Source: a candidate division Zixibacteria bacterium RBG-1 (lineage in GTDB: Bacteria > Zixibacteria > MSB-5A5 > DSPP01 > RBG-1). Taken from it: 64,000 bases of DNA. The notes below the pieces were generated by a model, which was not told the DNA's origin, searched no databases, and saw only the letters and a list, made by a program, of their open reading frames with translations. The first letter of the stretch is position 1, and each line of letters starts with the position of its first letter. The stretch is from the NCBI GenBank assembly GCA_000447245.1, contig AUYT01000001.1, positions 868,106 to 932,105 on the forward strand, in the 5' to 3' direction. The translations under genes and the position numbers were made by a program. This document shows positions 15,790 through 24,458 of the stretch, in pieces.

Positions 15790-17274
15790 ATGAAAGAAAA
15801 TATCTTATTCCGTCCCTGGAGAGAACTTAAACAGCTGCAGGACAGAAAATTACATCATTTTATAACTAATCATCTTTATCCTTTTAGTCCTTATTACCGC
15901 GGACTGTTCGATAAAAATAAGATCAAGCCGGATGAGATCAAGACGGTCAAAGACCTTTCAAAAATCCCCTTTACCTCTAAGCAGTCCTTTATCGACTTAA
16001 TCAAGGAAAATCCCAGCCAAAGTAATCTGGCATTTTTGCTTCAGCCCGATAGCGAAGTTATCAGAAAGTTCCTCCCCAAAAAAGAACTTATGAGATTTCT
16101 GTTCTTAGGAGCCGTAAACGGAAAAAACCATCTTAAGGCATGCCTGGAGAAGGAATATAGACCACTCTTTTTGACTGCCACTGCCGGCACCACGGAACTG
16201 CCCATCCCTTTTCTGTATACCAGTTTCGACTTAGAGAACCTCAAGGTTTACGGGAAAAGAATAATAGAAGTGCTTGGTATCCAAAAAGACCAGAAAGCAG
16301 TAAATGTTTTTCCCTACGCCCCTCATTTGGCTTTCTGGCAGACGGTCTTTGCCGGTTTAGCTGGCAATATCTTTATCCTCAGCACTGGAGGAGGCAAGAC
16401 CGTGGGTACCGAGGGAAATATCCGCACTCTGCTTAAGCTGAAGCCCCAATTTTTGATAGGTGTTCCCAGCTTCGTTTATCACCTCTTAAAGACTGCCAAA
16501 GAGCAGAATCACAGCTTGAGTTTTCTGAATCGAATTGTACTGGGGGCGGCTCGGGTGCCCAAAGGATTTAAGCGAAAAGTATCAGCTTTACTCCATGAAA
16601 TGGGGGGTTCGGAAGTGAGTGTCATGGGGACTTACGGCTTTACTGAATCTCGCTGTGCCTGGGTAGAGTGTCCCACGGATATAGAAATTTCCAGTGGCTA
16701 TCACACCTACCCTGACAAGGAGGTGTTTGAGGTGATTGACCCGGAGACCGGCCAGGTCAAAGGGGAAGGTGAAGATGGAGAATTAGTCTATACCAATATC
16801 GACGCTCGCGGCACCTGCGTTTTGCGCTATCGCACCGGTGATTTAGTCCGGGGAGGGATTCTGTATTCCCCCTGCCCTTATTGCGGGAGAACGGTTCCCA
16901 GAATCGCAAGCGATATCGTGCGGGCTTCCAATATGAAAAATATGCAGGTTTCAAAAATAAAAGACACCCTGGTCAATCTGAATAATTTGGAGTATCTTTT
17001 GGAAGATAAGGAGGAGATTGATGACTGGCAGATAGAGATTGTAAAAAAAGACCAAGACCCGTACGAAGTGGACCAGTTGATTCTGTATGTCAGTCTGCTA
17101 GACTCGGTTAACCGGCAGGAATTTGCGGCCCGATTAAATCAAGAGGTTCTAGCCAGTTCGGAAATTTCTTTCAACCAGATTAATTTTGTTTCCTCTGAGG
17201 AAATACAGCAGAGGATAGAGATAGAATCCGCGGTCAAGGCCAAAAAGATTGTGGATAAGAGACCCAAAATCTGA
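15790..17274 (+). CDS. PaaK-like AMP-forming acyl-CoA ligase
   Basis: The 494-residue protein belongs to the phenylacetate-CoA ligase-like branch of the adenylate-forming superfamily. Visible signatures are the phosphate-binding loop TATAGTTELP, the GTYGFTESR segment that contacts adenine, YRTGDLV with the ribose-binding Asp, and Cys/His residues (RCAWVEC, CPYCGR) in positions used for structural zinc in this family. It activates a carboxylic acid to its CoA thioester with ATP. It heads a four-gene operon with thiolase, a FadB-type fusion and an acyl-CoA dehydrogenase, so the substrate is probably a fatty or arylalkanoic acid; this cannot be decided from sequence. Confidence 0.85.
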   Translation: MKENILFRPWRELKQLQDRKLHHFITNHLYPFSPYYRGLFDKNKIKPDEIKTVKDLSKIPFTSKQSFIDLIKENPSQSNLAFLLQPDSEVIRKFLPKKELMRFLFLGAVNGKNHLKACLEKEYRPLFLTATAGTTELPIPFLYTSFDLENLKVYGKRIIEVLGIQKDQKAVNVFPYAPHLAFWQTVFAGLAGNIFILSTGGGKTVGTEGNIRTLLKLKPQFLIGVPSFVYHLLKTAKEQNHSLSFLNRIVLGAARVPKGFKRKVSALLHEMGGSEVSVMGTYGFTESRCAWVECPTDIEISSGYHTYPDKEVFEVIDPETGQVKGEGEDGELVYTNIDARGTCVLRYRTGDLVRGGILYSPCPYCGRTVPRIASDIVRASNMKNMQVSKIKDTLVNLNNLEYLLEDKEEIDDWQIEIVKKDQDPYEVDQLILYVSLLDSVNRQEFAARLNQEVLASSEISFNQINFVSSEEIQQRIEIESAVKAKKIVDKRPKI

Positions 17275-17292
17275 GTCCTGGAGAAATATAAA

Positions 17293-18570
17293 ATGGGAAG
17301 AATCGCTATAGTGGAGGGAGTGAGAACCCCCTTTGTCAAATCCTGGACTCTGTTTGAAGATGTCCCGGCCCAAAGATTGGGCTCTGTCTGTGTTCGGGAG
17401 CTTCTGGAAAAAACTCATCTGAATCCAGACTCTGTAGATGAGGTTATCATCGGCACCGTGGCCCAGCCGGTAGAAGCCTCTAATATAGCCCGGGTGATAT
17501 CTCTTTATGCCGGAATTCCGAAACAGAAAAGAGCCTACACTATAAGCAGAAACTGTGCCTCCGGGTTGGAGTCAGTGACTAGCGCCTTAGAGAAAATAAA
17601 ATGTGGTGTTGACCGGATAGTAATCGCCGGAGGGACAGAATCCATGTCCAATATCCCCCTGATGTTTGGCAGGGAAACCTCGAAAATATTTATGAAGCTG
17701 AATAAAGCCAAGAATCTAGCAGAGAAACTAAAACTTTTTTTGGGCTTGAGACCTCGGCACTTTAAGCCGGTGCCCGGTTTAATCCTGGGACTAACCGACC
17801 CGGTCTGCGGCCTGAACATGGGACAGACAGCTGAAGTTTTAGCCAAGGAATTTGGTGTGACCCGTCGAGAGCAGGATGAATTTGCTCTAATGAGTCATCA
17901 AAGGGCTGTCGAAAGTCGCCCAAAACTTCAGGAAGAGATTATGCCATTTATCATTCCGTCTAAATTTGACCGAATGGTGGAACATGATAACGGACCCCGT
18001 GAGAATATGAATTTAGAGTCACTGGGGAAACTTAAACCTTTTTTCGAAAGGCACACCGGAACTGTCACCGTAGGAAATTCCTGCCAGGTCACAGATGGGG
18101 CTTGTGCCCTTCTGGTAATGGAAGAAGAAAAAGCCCGGCAGATGGGTTACCAGCCCTTAGGATATATCCGTGCCTATTGTTACGTGGGAGTGGAGCCTGA
18201 CAAAATGGGGTTGGGTCCGGCCTACGCCATACCAACAGTTTTGGAAATGGCCGGGCTTAATTTAAAAGAGATAAATTTAATTGAGATTAATGAGGCCTTC
18301 GCGGCCCAGGTGCTGGCTTGCCTGAAGCTTTTGAGCTCTAAAAAATTTGCCGAAGAGAATATCTTCAGCCCCGGAACAGTGGGAGAAATTGACCCGAATA
18401 GACTCAATGTCAACGGAGGAGCCATCGCTTTAGGACATCCGGTAGGAACCTCCGGCTCCAGATTGATTTTGACTTTGCTGAAAGAAATGAAAAGAAGAGA
18501 GGCCCAGTTCGGGCTGGCATCATTGTGCGTGGGCGGCGGGCAAGGGGGTGCCATAATTTTAGAGAGATGA
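17293..18570 (+). CDS. fadA: Thiolase (acetyl-CoA acyltransferase), FadA type
   Basis: The 425-residue protein has the thiolase catalytic residues: nucleophilic C88 in RNCASGLES, the NEAFAAQ motif with the catalytic His region GGAIALGHPVG, and the C-terminal general-base Cys in CVGGGQGG. It cleaves 3-ketoacyl-CoA with CoA to acetyl-CoA and a shortened acyl-CoA. It overlaps the downstream multifunctional gene by four bases (ATGA), matching the fixed fadA-fadB pairing in beta-oxidation. A GGAG precedes the ATG by nine bases. Several Lys-rich inserts near residues 130-150 make it slightly longer than the usual 390 residues. Confidence 0.92.
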   Translation: MGRIAIVEGVRTPFVKSWTLFEDVPAQRLGSVCVRELLEKTHLNPDSVDEVIIGTVAQPVEASNIARVISLYAGIPKQKRAYTISRNCASGLESVTSALEKIKCGVDRIVIAGGTESMSNIPLMFGRETSKIFMKLNKAKNLAEKLKLFLGLRPRHFKPVPGLILGLTDPVCGLNMGQTAEVLAKEFGVTRREQDEFALMSHQRAVESRPKLQEEIMPFIIPSKFDRMVEHDNGPRENMNLESLGKLKPFFERHTGTVTVGNSCQVTDGACALLVMEEEKARQMGYQPLGYIRAYCYVGVEPDKMGLGPAYAIPTVLEMAGLNLKEINLIEINEAFAAQVLACLKLLSSKKFAEENIFSPGTVGEIDPNRLNVNGGAIALGHPVGTSGSRLILTLLKEMKRREAQFGLASLCVGGGQGGAIILER

Positions 18571-20726
18571 GAGCCTTAAACTTAAAGATAGAAAATAAAA
18601 TTGCCATTCTTGAATTTGACCAGCCTGATTCCAAGGTCAATTTATTGAATTCTGCTACCATGCAGGAATTAGCCGAGAACATTGACCAGCTGGCCCAAAA
18701 ATCACAGGGGGAAGTTAAGGCTCTCATAATTACCAGCAAAAAAGAGGGCAGCTTCATTGCCGGAGCCGACATAAAAGAGATAGAGCAAATTCAATGGGCC
18801 GCAGAAGCAAAAGAGAAGTCTGAAAAAGGGAAACAGATTTTGAATTCGCTTCAGAATCTCGATCTAATCACATTGGCCGTGATAAATGGGGATTGTCTGG
18901 GAGGGGGACTAGAATTAGCCGTGGCTTGTAAATACCGGGTAGCAAGTTTCAGCGACAGAGTAAAAATCGGACTGCCGGAAGTAAAACTCGGGCTGGTGCC
19001 GGGCTGGGGCGGAACCCAGCGGCTTCCCAGATTAATTGGACTTACGCAGGCGCTCAAGATGATTTTGTCCGGGCAAAACATCTCTGGTAGAGAGGCGCTA
19101 AGAAACGGGTTGGTAGACAGATTATTTCCGGAAGCAAGATTAAAAGAGGAATCTTTCAATTTTGTGCGTGGGTTTTTAGAGGGAACAGAACATATAACAA
19201 GAATCCGACGCAAGGGATTTTCGAAAGCTCTGCTTGAAAATAATCCTCTGGGCAGAGCTGTTCTTTTCCAGCAGGTCAAAAAAAATCTCCTCAAAAAGAC
19301 CAGTGGCTTTTATCCGGCCCCGCTTAAGGCACTGGAGATAATTAAACGCACTTATGGCAAAAGTAATCAGAGCGGTTTCATTTTGGAAAGTGAAATATTC
19401 AGCCAGTTGGCAGTAACAGAAGTGTCCAAGAATTTAATAAAGGTATTTTACCTGAATGAGAAGTTTAAAAAATTCCCCTGGGTAAGCGACCAAGTCAAGC
19501 AGACCAAGGTAAATAAATGCGGCATTGTGGGGGCCGGTCTAATGGGGGGAGGTATAGCCCACCTTACCAGCTCTCATGACATCCCCACCCGGATAAGAGA
19601 TGTGAATTTCGAGCCACTGAAAAAAGCTTTAAAAACCGCCCGGGAAATTTTCGATTACTCCTTAAGAAACCGAAAACTAAAAAAGAATCAAGTGGAATAT
19701 AAAATGGGGTTAATCTCACCTACTGTTACCTATCAGGGTTTTGAAAACACAGATATAGTAATCGAAGCCGTAGTAGAGGACTTAAGTATCAAGCAGAAGG
19801 TTTTCAAAGAGCTAAGTCAAATAATTTCCCCTAGAGCCGTGCTGGCCTCCAATACTTCGGCTCTTTCTATCGGCAGGTTGGCTGAAGCCGTTTCGTATCC
19901 GGAAAGAGTGGTGGGTTTGCATTTCTTCAATCCGGTTCACCGCATGCCCTTAGTTGAGATAATAAAATCCGAAAAGACCAGCGACCAAACTCTGGCTCAG
20001 GTCATAGCTTTTGCCAGAGGACTGGGAAAAACCGTAATCGTCGTCCAAGATAGACCCGGCTTTTTAGTGAACCGAATTCTCTTTCCTTATCTGAATGAGG
20101 CTGCCTCTTTGCTGGAAGAAGGAATGCAGATTGAAAAAATTGATAGAATTGCCCGCCGGTTCGGGATGCCCTTAGGTCCTTTAGAGCTGGCTGACGAGGT
20201 AGGGATAGATGTGGGATACAAAGTAGCTAAGATATTACAGGATGCCTTCGGGGACAGAATGCGGATTGTCTCAGTCCTTAACAATCTGATACAAAAAGGC
20301 CTGCTTGGCAAAAAAAGCGGCCAAGGGTTTTATCTTCATACCGGAAAAAGAAAAATTCCCAACCCCCAAGTCTATAGAATGACGAAAATAAATAACAGGG
20401 GGAGAGTTTCTGACCAAGCCGCCCTTAAAAGAATGATTTACACCATGGTAAATGAAGCCGCCAGATGTCTAGAGGAAAAAGTGGTAAACTGTCCGGAGAC
20501 CATTGATATAGGAATGATTGCCGGAATAGGATTTCCTCCCTTTCGGGCTGGACTTTTAAGATATGCCGATTCGATAGGCATTGAGGCAATTGTAACAGAC
20601 CTGGTCAACTTCCAAAATCAGTTTGGACAGGAGCGCTTCCGACCCTGTGATTTACTCCTTGAAAAATCCAGGCAAAAGCAGTCGTTCTATACTCATGACT
20701 CAAACAGAAAACCGGAGTACGCATGA
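18567..20726 (+). CDS. fadB: FadB/FadJ-type enoyl-CoA hydratase / 3-hydroxyacyl-CoA dehydrogenase fusion
   Basis: From the ATG overlapping the thiolase stop the product is 719 residues. The N-terminal crotonase domain shows AGADIKEI and the oxyanion-hole and catalytic Glu regions (GGGLELA, LPEVKLGLVPGWGGTQRLP). The central Rossmann domain shows GAGLMGGGIA, SNTSALSI and LHFFNPVHRMPLVE with the catalytic His-Glu pair, and a duplicated C-terminal dehydrogenase domain follows. It hydrates enoyl-CoA and oxidises the L-3-hydroxyacyl-CoA with NAD. The frame runs upstream to 18525 inside the thiolase, but the ATGA junction is the natural start. The next gene overlaps by four bases. Confidence 0.94.
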   Translation: MRALNLKIENKIAILEFDQPDSKVNLLNSATMQELAENIDQLAQKSQGEVKALIITSKKEGSFIAGADIKEIEQIQWAAEAKEKSEKGKQILNSLQNLDLITLAVINGDCLGGGLELAVACKYRVASFSDRVKIGLPEVKLGLVPGWGGTQRLPRLIGLTQALKMILSGQNISGREALRNGLVDRLFPEARLKEESFNFVRGFLEGTEHITRIRRKGFSKALLENNPLGRAVLFQQVKKNLLKKTSGFYPAPLKALEIIKRTYGKSNQSGFILESEIFSQLAVTEVSKNLIKVFYLNEKFKKFPWVSDQVKQTKVNKCGIVGAGLMGGGIAHLTSSHDIPTRIRDVNFEPLKKALKTAREIFDYSLRNRKLKKNQVEYKMGLISPTVTYQGFENTDIVIEAVVEDLSIKQKVFKELSQIISPRAVLASNTSALSIGRLAEAVSYPERVVGLHFFNPVHRMPLVEIIKSEKTSDQTLAQVIAFARGLGKTVIVVQDRPGFLVNRILFPYLNEAASLLEEGMQIEKIDRIARRFGMPLGPLELADEVGIDVGYKVAKILQDAFGDRMRIVSVLNNLIQKGLLGKKSGQGFYLHTGKRKIPNPQVYRMTKINNRGRVSDQAALKRMIYTMVNEAARCLEEKVVNCPETIDIGMIAGIGFPPFRAGLLRYADSIGIEAIVTDLVNFQNQFGQERFRPCDLLLEKSRQKQSFYTHDSNRKPEYA

Positions 20727-22600
20727 GCTCAACCCTTTTTGATAAGCAGATTTCCCAGGAAAGCAGAGAATCGCTGGAGTTAGCCGAAGAATCACGCCAG
20801 GCAGAATGGCAGCACCCCAGTTTCGTCTCCGGCTTGTTTCAGGGAGCAGTAAATTGGAATTTGATCCATCCCTTTCCGCAGCAGACGGAAGAAGATAAGC
20901 AAAAAGGAGACCTCTACTTAAACCGGCTGGGAAAATTCCTAAAAGCTAATCTCAACCCGGAGGAGGTGGACCAAACCAGAGAAATTCCTAAAAAAGTTAT
21001 CGCCGGACTACGTGAAATGGGAGCATTCGCCCTTAAGATTCCCACCCAATATGGGGGGTTGGGATTCAGCCAGGTGAACTACAACCGGGTTGTTCATCTG
21101 GTAAGCAGTTATTGTGCCTCCACCGCCGCGCTTTTGTCTGCCCACCAGAGCATCGGGGTCCCCCAGCCGCTTTTACTGTTCGGAACCGAAGAGCAGAAAA
21201 GGAAATATCTTCCCAGATTCAGAAAAGGTGCCATTTCGGCTTTTGCCCTGACCGAAGCGGGAGCCGGCTCGGACCCCTGTATGATGAAAACCACAGCCAT
21301 TCCCATACAAGACGGGAAGTATTATTTGATCAACGGAGAAAAACTTTGGTGTACCAACGGAAACATCGCAGATGTCATAGTGGTAATGGCCCAGACACCA
21401 CCGAAGATTGTTAATGGCAAAGAGAAGCCCCAGATCACGGCTTTTATCGTAGAAACCGACAGCCCGGGATTTGAGGTGGCATATCGTTGCAAATTTATGG
21501 GTCTGAACGCGATTCAAAACGGAGTGATTCGTTTCCGCAATCTGAAAGTTCCCCGGGAGAATATTATTTTGGCTGAAGGTGAGGGGCTGAGATTAGCGTT
21601 TACGACCTTAAATACCGGCCGGCTCACCTTACCTGCTGCAGCCACCGGGCTGAGTAAATGGTCTCTTTGGGTAGCCCGCAGATGGGCCAAAGAAAGAGTT
21701 CAGTGGGGCTGTCCTATCGGTGAGCATGAAGCCATTGCCTCCCAGCTCTCCGACATGTCAGCCACTATTTTCGCCATGGAAGCTATAACCTGGCTCACCT
21801 CTTTTATGGCTGACCAAAAAAAATGTGACATCCGCCTGGAAGCTGCCATGGCCAAACTGTTTTGTTCGGAACAAAACTGGAAGGTGGTCAATGAGGCGCT
21901 CCAGATTAGAGGAGGACGAGGGTATGAATCCGGACCCTCTCTGGCAGGAAGAAATGAAGAGGGCTCTTCTTTGGAACGGGCTATGAGGGACTCCCGGCTG
22001 AATACCATAGTGGAGGGGTCCAGCGAAATAATGCATCTTTTTATTGCCCGGGAAGCCCTGGATTCCCACATCAAAAGGATGAAATTTATTTTGGATCCTA
22101 AGGTCTCTGCGGCCCGAAAGATAAGGCCGGCTTTATCTCTGGCGCTTCATTATTTCTGGTGGTATCTCAAATTATGGACTCCTGCGTTTTGGCCAAGCCA
22201 GAGGAAATTGACTAAACCGCTGGATGGTCATATGAGGTTTGTCACCAGAACCGCCAGAAAGCTGGCCAGAAAACTGTTTCACAAAGTCATATTTCTTCAG
22301 CAGAAGCTGGCCTTCAAACAGAATACATTAAATAGATTGGTTGATATCGGAACCGACCTTTTTGTAATCTCTTGTGTCTGCTCTTATGCGGAGTCTCTGC
22401 CTGGTCAAAAGAAAGCTGAAAATTGTCGGGAGTTGGCTGATTTTTTTTGCCGGCAGGCCAGAAATCGTATCAAAGGGAGTTTTAAAGAGCTTAGCCGGAA
22501 TCAGGACAGGTTGTCTAACTTGATTAGCAAAAGAGTGCTGGAGGGAGAGTTGGAATGGCAGGAGACAGATATTATCAGAGGGGGTAATAAGAAAAGCTGA
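20723..22600 (+). CDS. Acyl-CoA dehydrogenase with VLCAD-like C-terminal extension
   Basis: The 625-residue protein has the three ACAD domains: an N-terminal helical domain, the FAD-binding ALTEAGAGSD and WCTNG segments, and a C-terminal helical domain with the catalytic Glu in IVEGSSEI. It is about 200 residues longer than short-chain enzymes; the extra C-terminal helical domain resembles that of very-long-chain acyl-CoA dehydrogenases. It introduces the 2,3-double bond and passes electrons to ETF, which is not encoded here. It begins four bases inside the FadB stop with GGAG upstream, closing the operon. Long-chain preference is inferred from architecture. Confidence 0.9.
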   Translation: MSSTLFDKQISQESRESLELAEESRQAEWQHPSFVSGLFQGAVNWNLIHPFPQQTEEDKQKGDLYLNRLGKFLKANLNPEEVDQTREIPKKVIAGLREMGAFALKIPTQYGGLGFSQVNYNRVVHLVSSYCASTAALLSAHQSIGVPQPLLLFGTEEQKRKYLPRFRKGAISAFALTEAGAGSDPCMMKTTAIPIQDGKYYLINGEKLWCTNGNIADVIVVMAQTPPKIVNGKEKPQITAFIVETDSPGFEVAYRCKFMGLNAIQNGVIRFRNLKVPRENIILAEGEGLRLAFTTLNTGRLTLPAAATGLSKWSLWVARRWAKERVQWGCPIGEHEAIASQLSDMSATIFAMEAITWLTSFMADQKKCDIRLEAAMAKLFCSEQNWKVVNEALQIRGGRGYESGPSLAGRNEEGSSLERAMRDSRLNTIVEGSSEIMHLFIAREALDSHIKRMKFILDPKVSAARKIRPALSLALHYFWWYLKLWTPAFWPSQRKLTKPLDGHMRFVTRTARKLARKLFHKVIFLQQKLAFKQNTLNRLVDIGTDLFVISCVCSYAESLPGQKKAENCRELADFFCRQARNRIKGSFKELSRNQDRLSNLISKRVLEGELEWQETDIIRGGNKKS

Positions 22601-22770
22601 TTCTTGCCTTTTGCATGAAACTCTTTCCATCCCAAATAAACTGAGTTAGTTGTAATTCAATTCATATATGGACTAATCTCGGGCAAAATGTAAGTATTGG
22701 ACAGATTGAAACAAATTACTCCTTCAAAAATTAACTGACGGTCTCTCAGAGAGTAATTCTTCCATAAAAG

Positions 22771-22792
22771 GTGCGTGACGAGAATTGAACCC
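22771..22792 (-). other. tRNA 3'-end-like remnant
   Basis: Read on the minus strand, these bases look like the TpsiC loop and acceptor 3' strand of a tRNA (GGGTTCAATTCTCGTCACGC). The 5' side of the T-stem does not pair, and no complementary acceptor strand exists within 100 bases, so it is not a functional tRNA. Such fragments are typical of integrase attachment sites, but no integrase is present. Confidence 0.3.
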
Positions 22793-22865
22793 AGTTTTCA
22801 TCTCTTAACTGTCAGTCGGCCGTCAAAACGGTGAATAGCGGTTAGTGATTAGTGAAAAAATAATT

Positions 22866-24101
22866 CTATTCAGATACCACACTCATTCCGGCGATCCAGC
22901 CGGTGGTCCAGGCGCTCTGAAAATTAAATCCTCCGGTAATTCCGTCAATATCCAAAATCTCACCGGCTAAATACAGCCCGGGAGATACCTTGCTCTGCAT
23001 GGTTTTAAAATCCACTTCCTTGAGGCTGACCCCTCCGCAGGTTACGAATTCTTCTTTGAAAATCCCTTTTCCGCTGACTGTAAAGCGGCCGCTCGTAAGC
23101 TCGGATAAAAGTGCACTCATGGCTTCTTTGGTAATATTGGTCCAGGTAATTTCATCCTGAATTCCGATGAACTGAACTAACCGGCTCCAGTAGCGGCTGG
23201 GAATAGTGAAAGCCGGTTCGGTGGAAACTCGCTTTTTGCTGTTCTGTTCTTTGTAAGCCAATAACATGCGATATAACTGCTCGGCATTATAATCCGGCAG
23301 TAAATTAATTACCAGCACGGCTTGATAGTGGCTCTTATGGAGCATTCTGGCTCCCCAGGCCGAGAGCTTGAGCACGGCCGGACCGCTCAAGCCCCAGTGG
23401 GTGATAAGCAAGGGACCGGTCTGCTCCAGCTCGTTCCCCTCACTATCTGTCAAAGTGAGTTTCACTTTCTCAAAACTTATTCCAGCCAGACCTTCTAAGC
23501 GTGAATCAGAAATTTTAAATGTAAAAAGAGAGGGAACACAGGGGACAATATTGTGCCCCAAGGCCTCTGCCAGACGATGTCCGTGCGGGCTGTTGCCGGT
23601 GGTCAGAAGCACCCGGTCAAAGCGCTCGTGCACTCCGTTGTGAAGCCCTATTTCAAATTGCGGGATATTTTTTGCAGAACTTATATTTTGGATATTTTTC
23701 ACTCTGGCACCGAGCCGAATCTGTACTCCCAGCTTGCGCGCGGTATTCATCAGGCAATCCACCACGGTTGAGGATTGGTCGGTTACCGGAAAAACTCGGC
23801 GGTCCTCTTCGGTTTTCAGCCGAACCCCCTGTTTTTCAAACCAGGCCATGGTGTCACGGGGCTGAAAGCGGCTAAACGGTCCCAGAAGTTCTTTGCTTCC
23901 CCGCGGATACCCTTGGGCTAATTCGAGGGGGTCGAAGCAGTGATAGGTGACGTTGCACCTTCCGCCTCCGGAGATGTGCACTTTATTCAAGGGCTGATGG
24001 GTGGCTTCCAGTAAAACAATTTCTGCGGAGGGGTTATGGGTGGCGGCGGAAATGGCGCCGAAGAACCCGGCCGCGCCTCCGCCGGCAACGGCTATTCGCA
24101 C
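22866..24101 (-). CDS. HI0933/YhiN/BaiN-family FAD-dependent oxidoreductase
   Basis: The 411-residue flavoprotein starts with the dinucleotide-binding GGGAAG (7-12) and has the family motif ISGGGRCNVT (about 44-53), plus the C-terminal GEILDIDGITGGFN segment that completes the FAD site. Members include BaiN, a bile-acid-modifying reductase, but most have no assigned reaction, so substrate is unknown. It has no signal peptide and stands alone on the minus strand, between the beta-oxidation operon and an unrelated orphan gene. Length is normal for the family. Confidence 0.9.
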   Translation of the reverse strand: MRIAVAGGGAAGFFGAISAATHNPSAEIVLLEATHQPLNKVHISGGGRCNVTYHCFDPLELAQGYPRGSKELLGPFSRFQPRDTMAWFEKQGVRLKTEEDRRVFPVTDQSSTVVDCLMNTARKLGVQIRLGARVKNIQNISSAKNIPQFEIGLHNGVHERFDRVLLTTGNSPHGHRLAEALGHNIVPCVPSLFTFKISDSRLEGLAGISFEKVKLTLTDSEGNELEQTGPLLITHWGLSGPAVLKLSAWGARMLHKSHYQAVLVINLLPDYNAEQLYRMLLAYKEQNSKKRVSTEPAFTIPSRYWSRLVQFIGIQDEITWTNITKEAMSALLSELTSGRFTVSGKGIFKEEFVTCGGVSLKEVDFKTMQSKVSPGLYLAGEILDIDGITGGFNFQSAWTTGWIAGMSVVSE

Positions 24102-24458
24102 AGGATAAACGGTTCGACTACACCCTCCGTCTTTGCCTTCGGGTATCCCGTAGGGACGCTCACCATGAACCGGCTTGGGTGATGCTGTTTCATAATTGTA
24201 TTATAAATTTTTTTGACTGAATCGACAAGAGGATATTGATAGGGTGGGAAATGATTCCCGACTGTGAATTGACAGATTTGACAGCGGGTTTTATCTGAAG
24301 TATATTTAAGCCACGGCTTATACTGTTTGGCTGGATTAACCAAAATGAACTTTAAAGAGATTGACGGGGAGTTGAAAGGCTGGTTGAAGATGAGTAATTT
24401 TAAAGGGAGTTCGAATCTCTGTCCAACATGTTTGAGACAAAGGAATGTGGTGTAAGCG
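24102..24458. other. 357-base intergenic region with a weak tRNA-like fragment
   Basis: The gap separates the HI0933-type gene from the orphan gene at 24459. At 24406-24425 the plus strand contains a TpsiC-loop-like GGAGTTCGAATCTCTGTCCA, but no complete cloverleaf can be drawn. A minus-strand frame of 152 codons covers the gap and runs into the downstream gene; its composition and lack of motifs suggest it is not real. No promoter was recognised. Confidence 0.3.
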
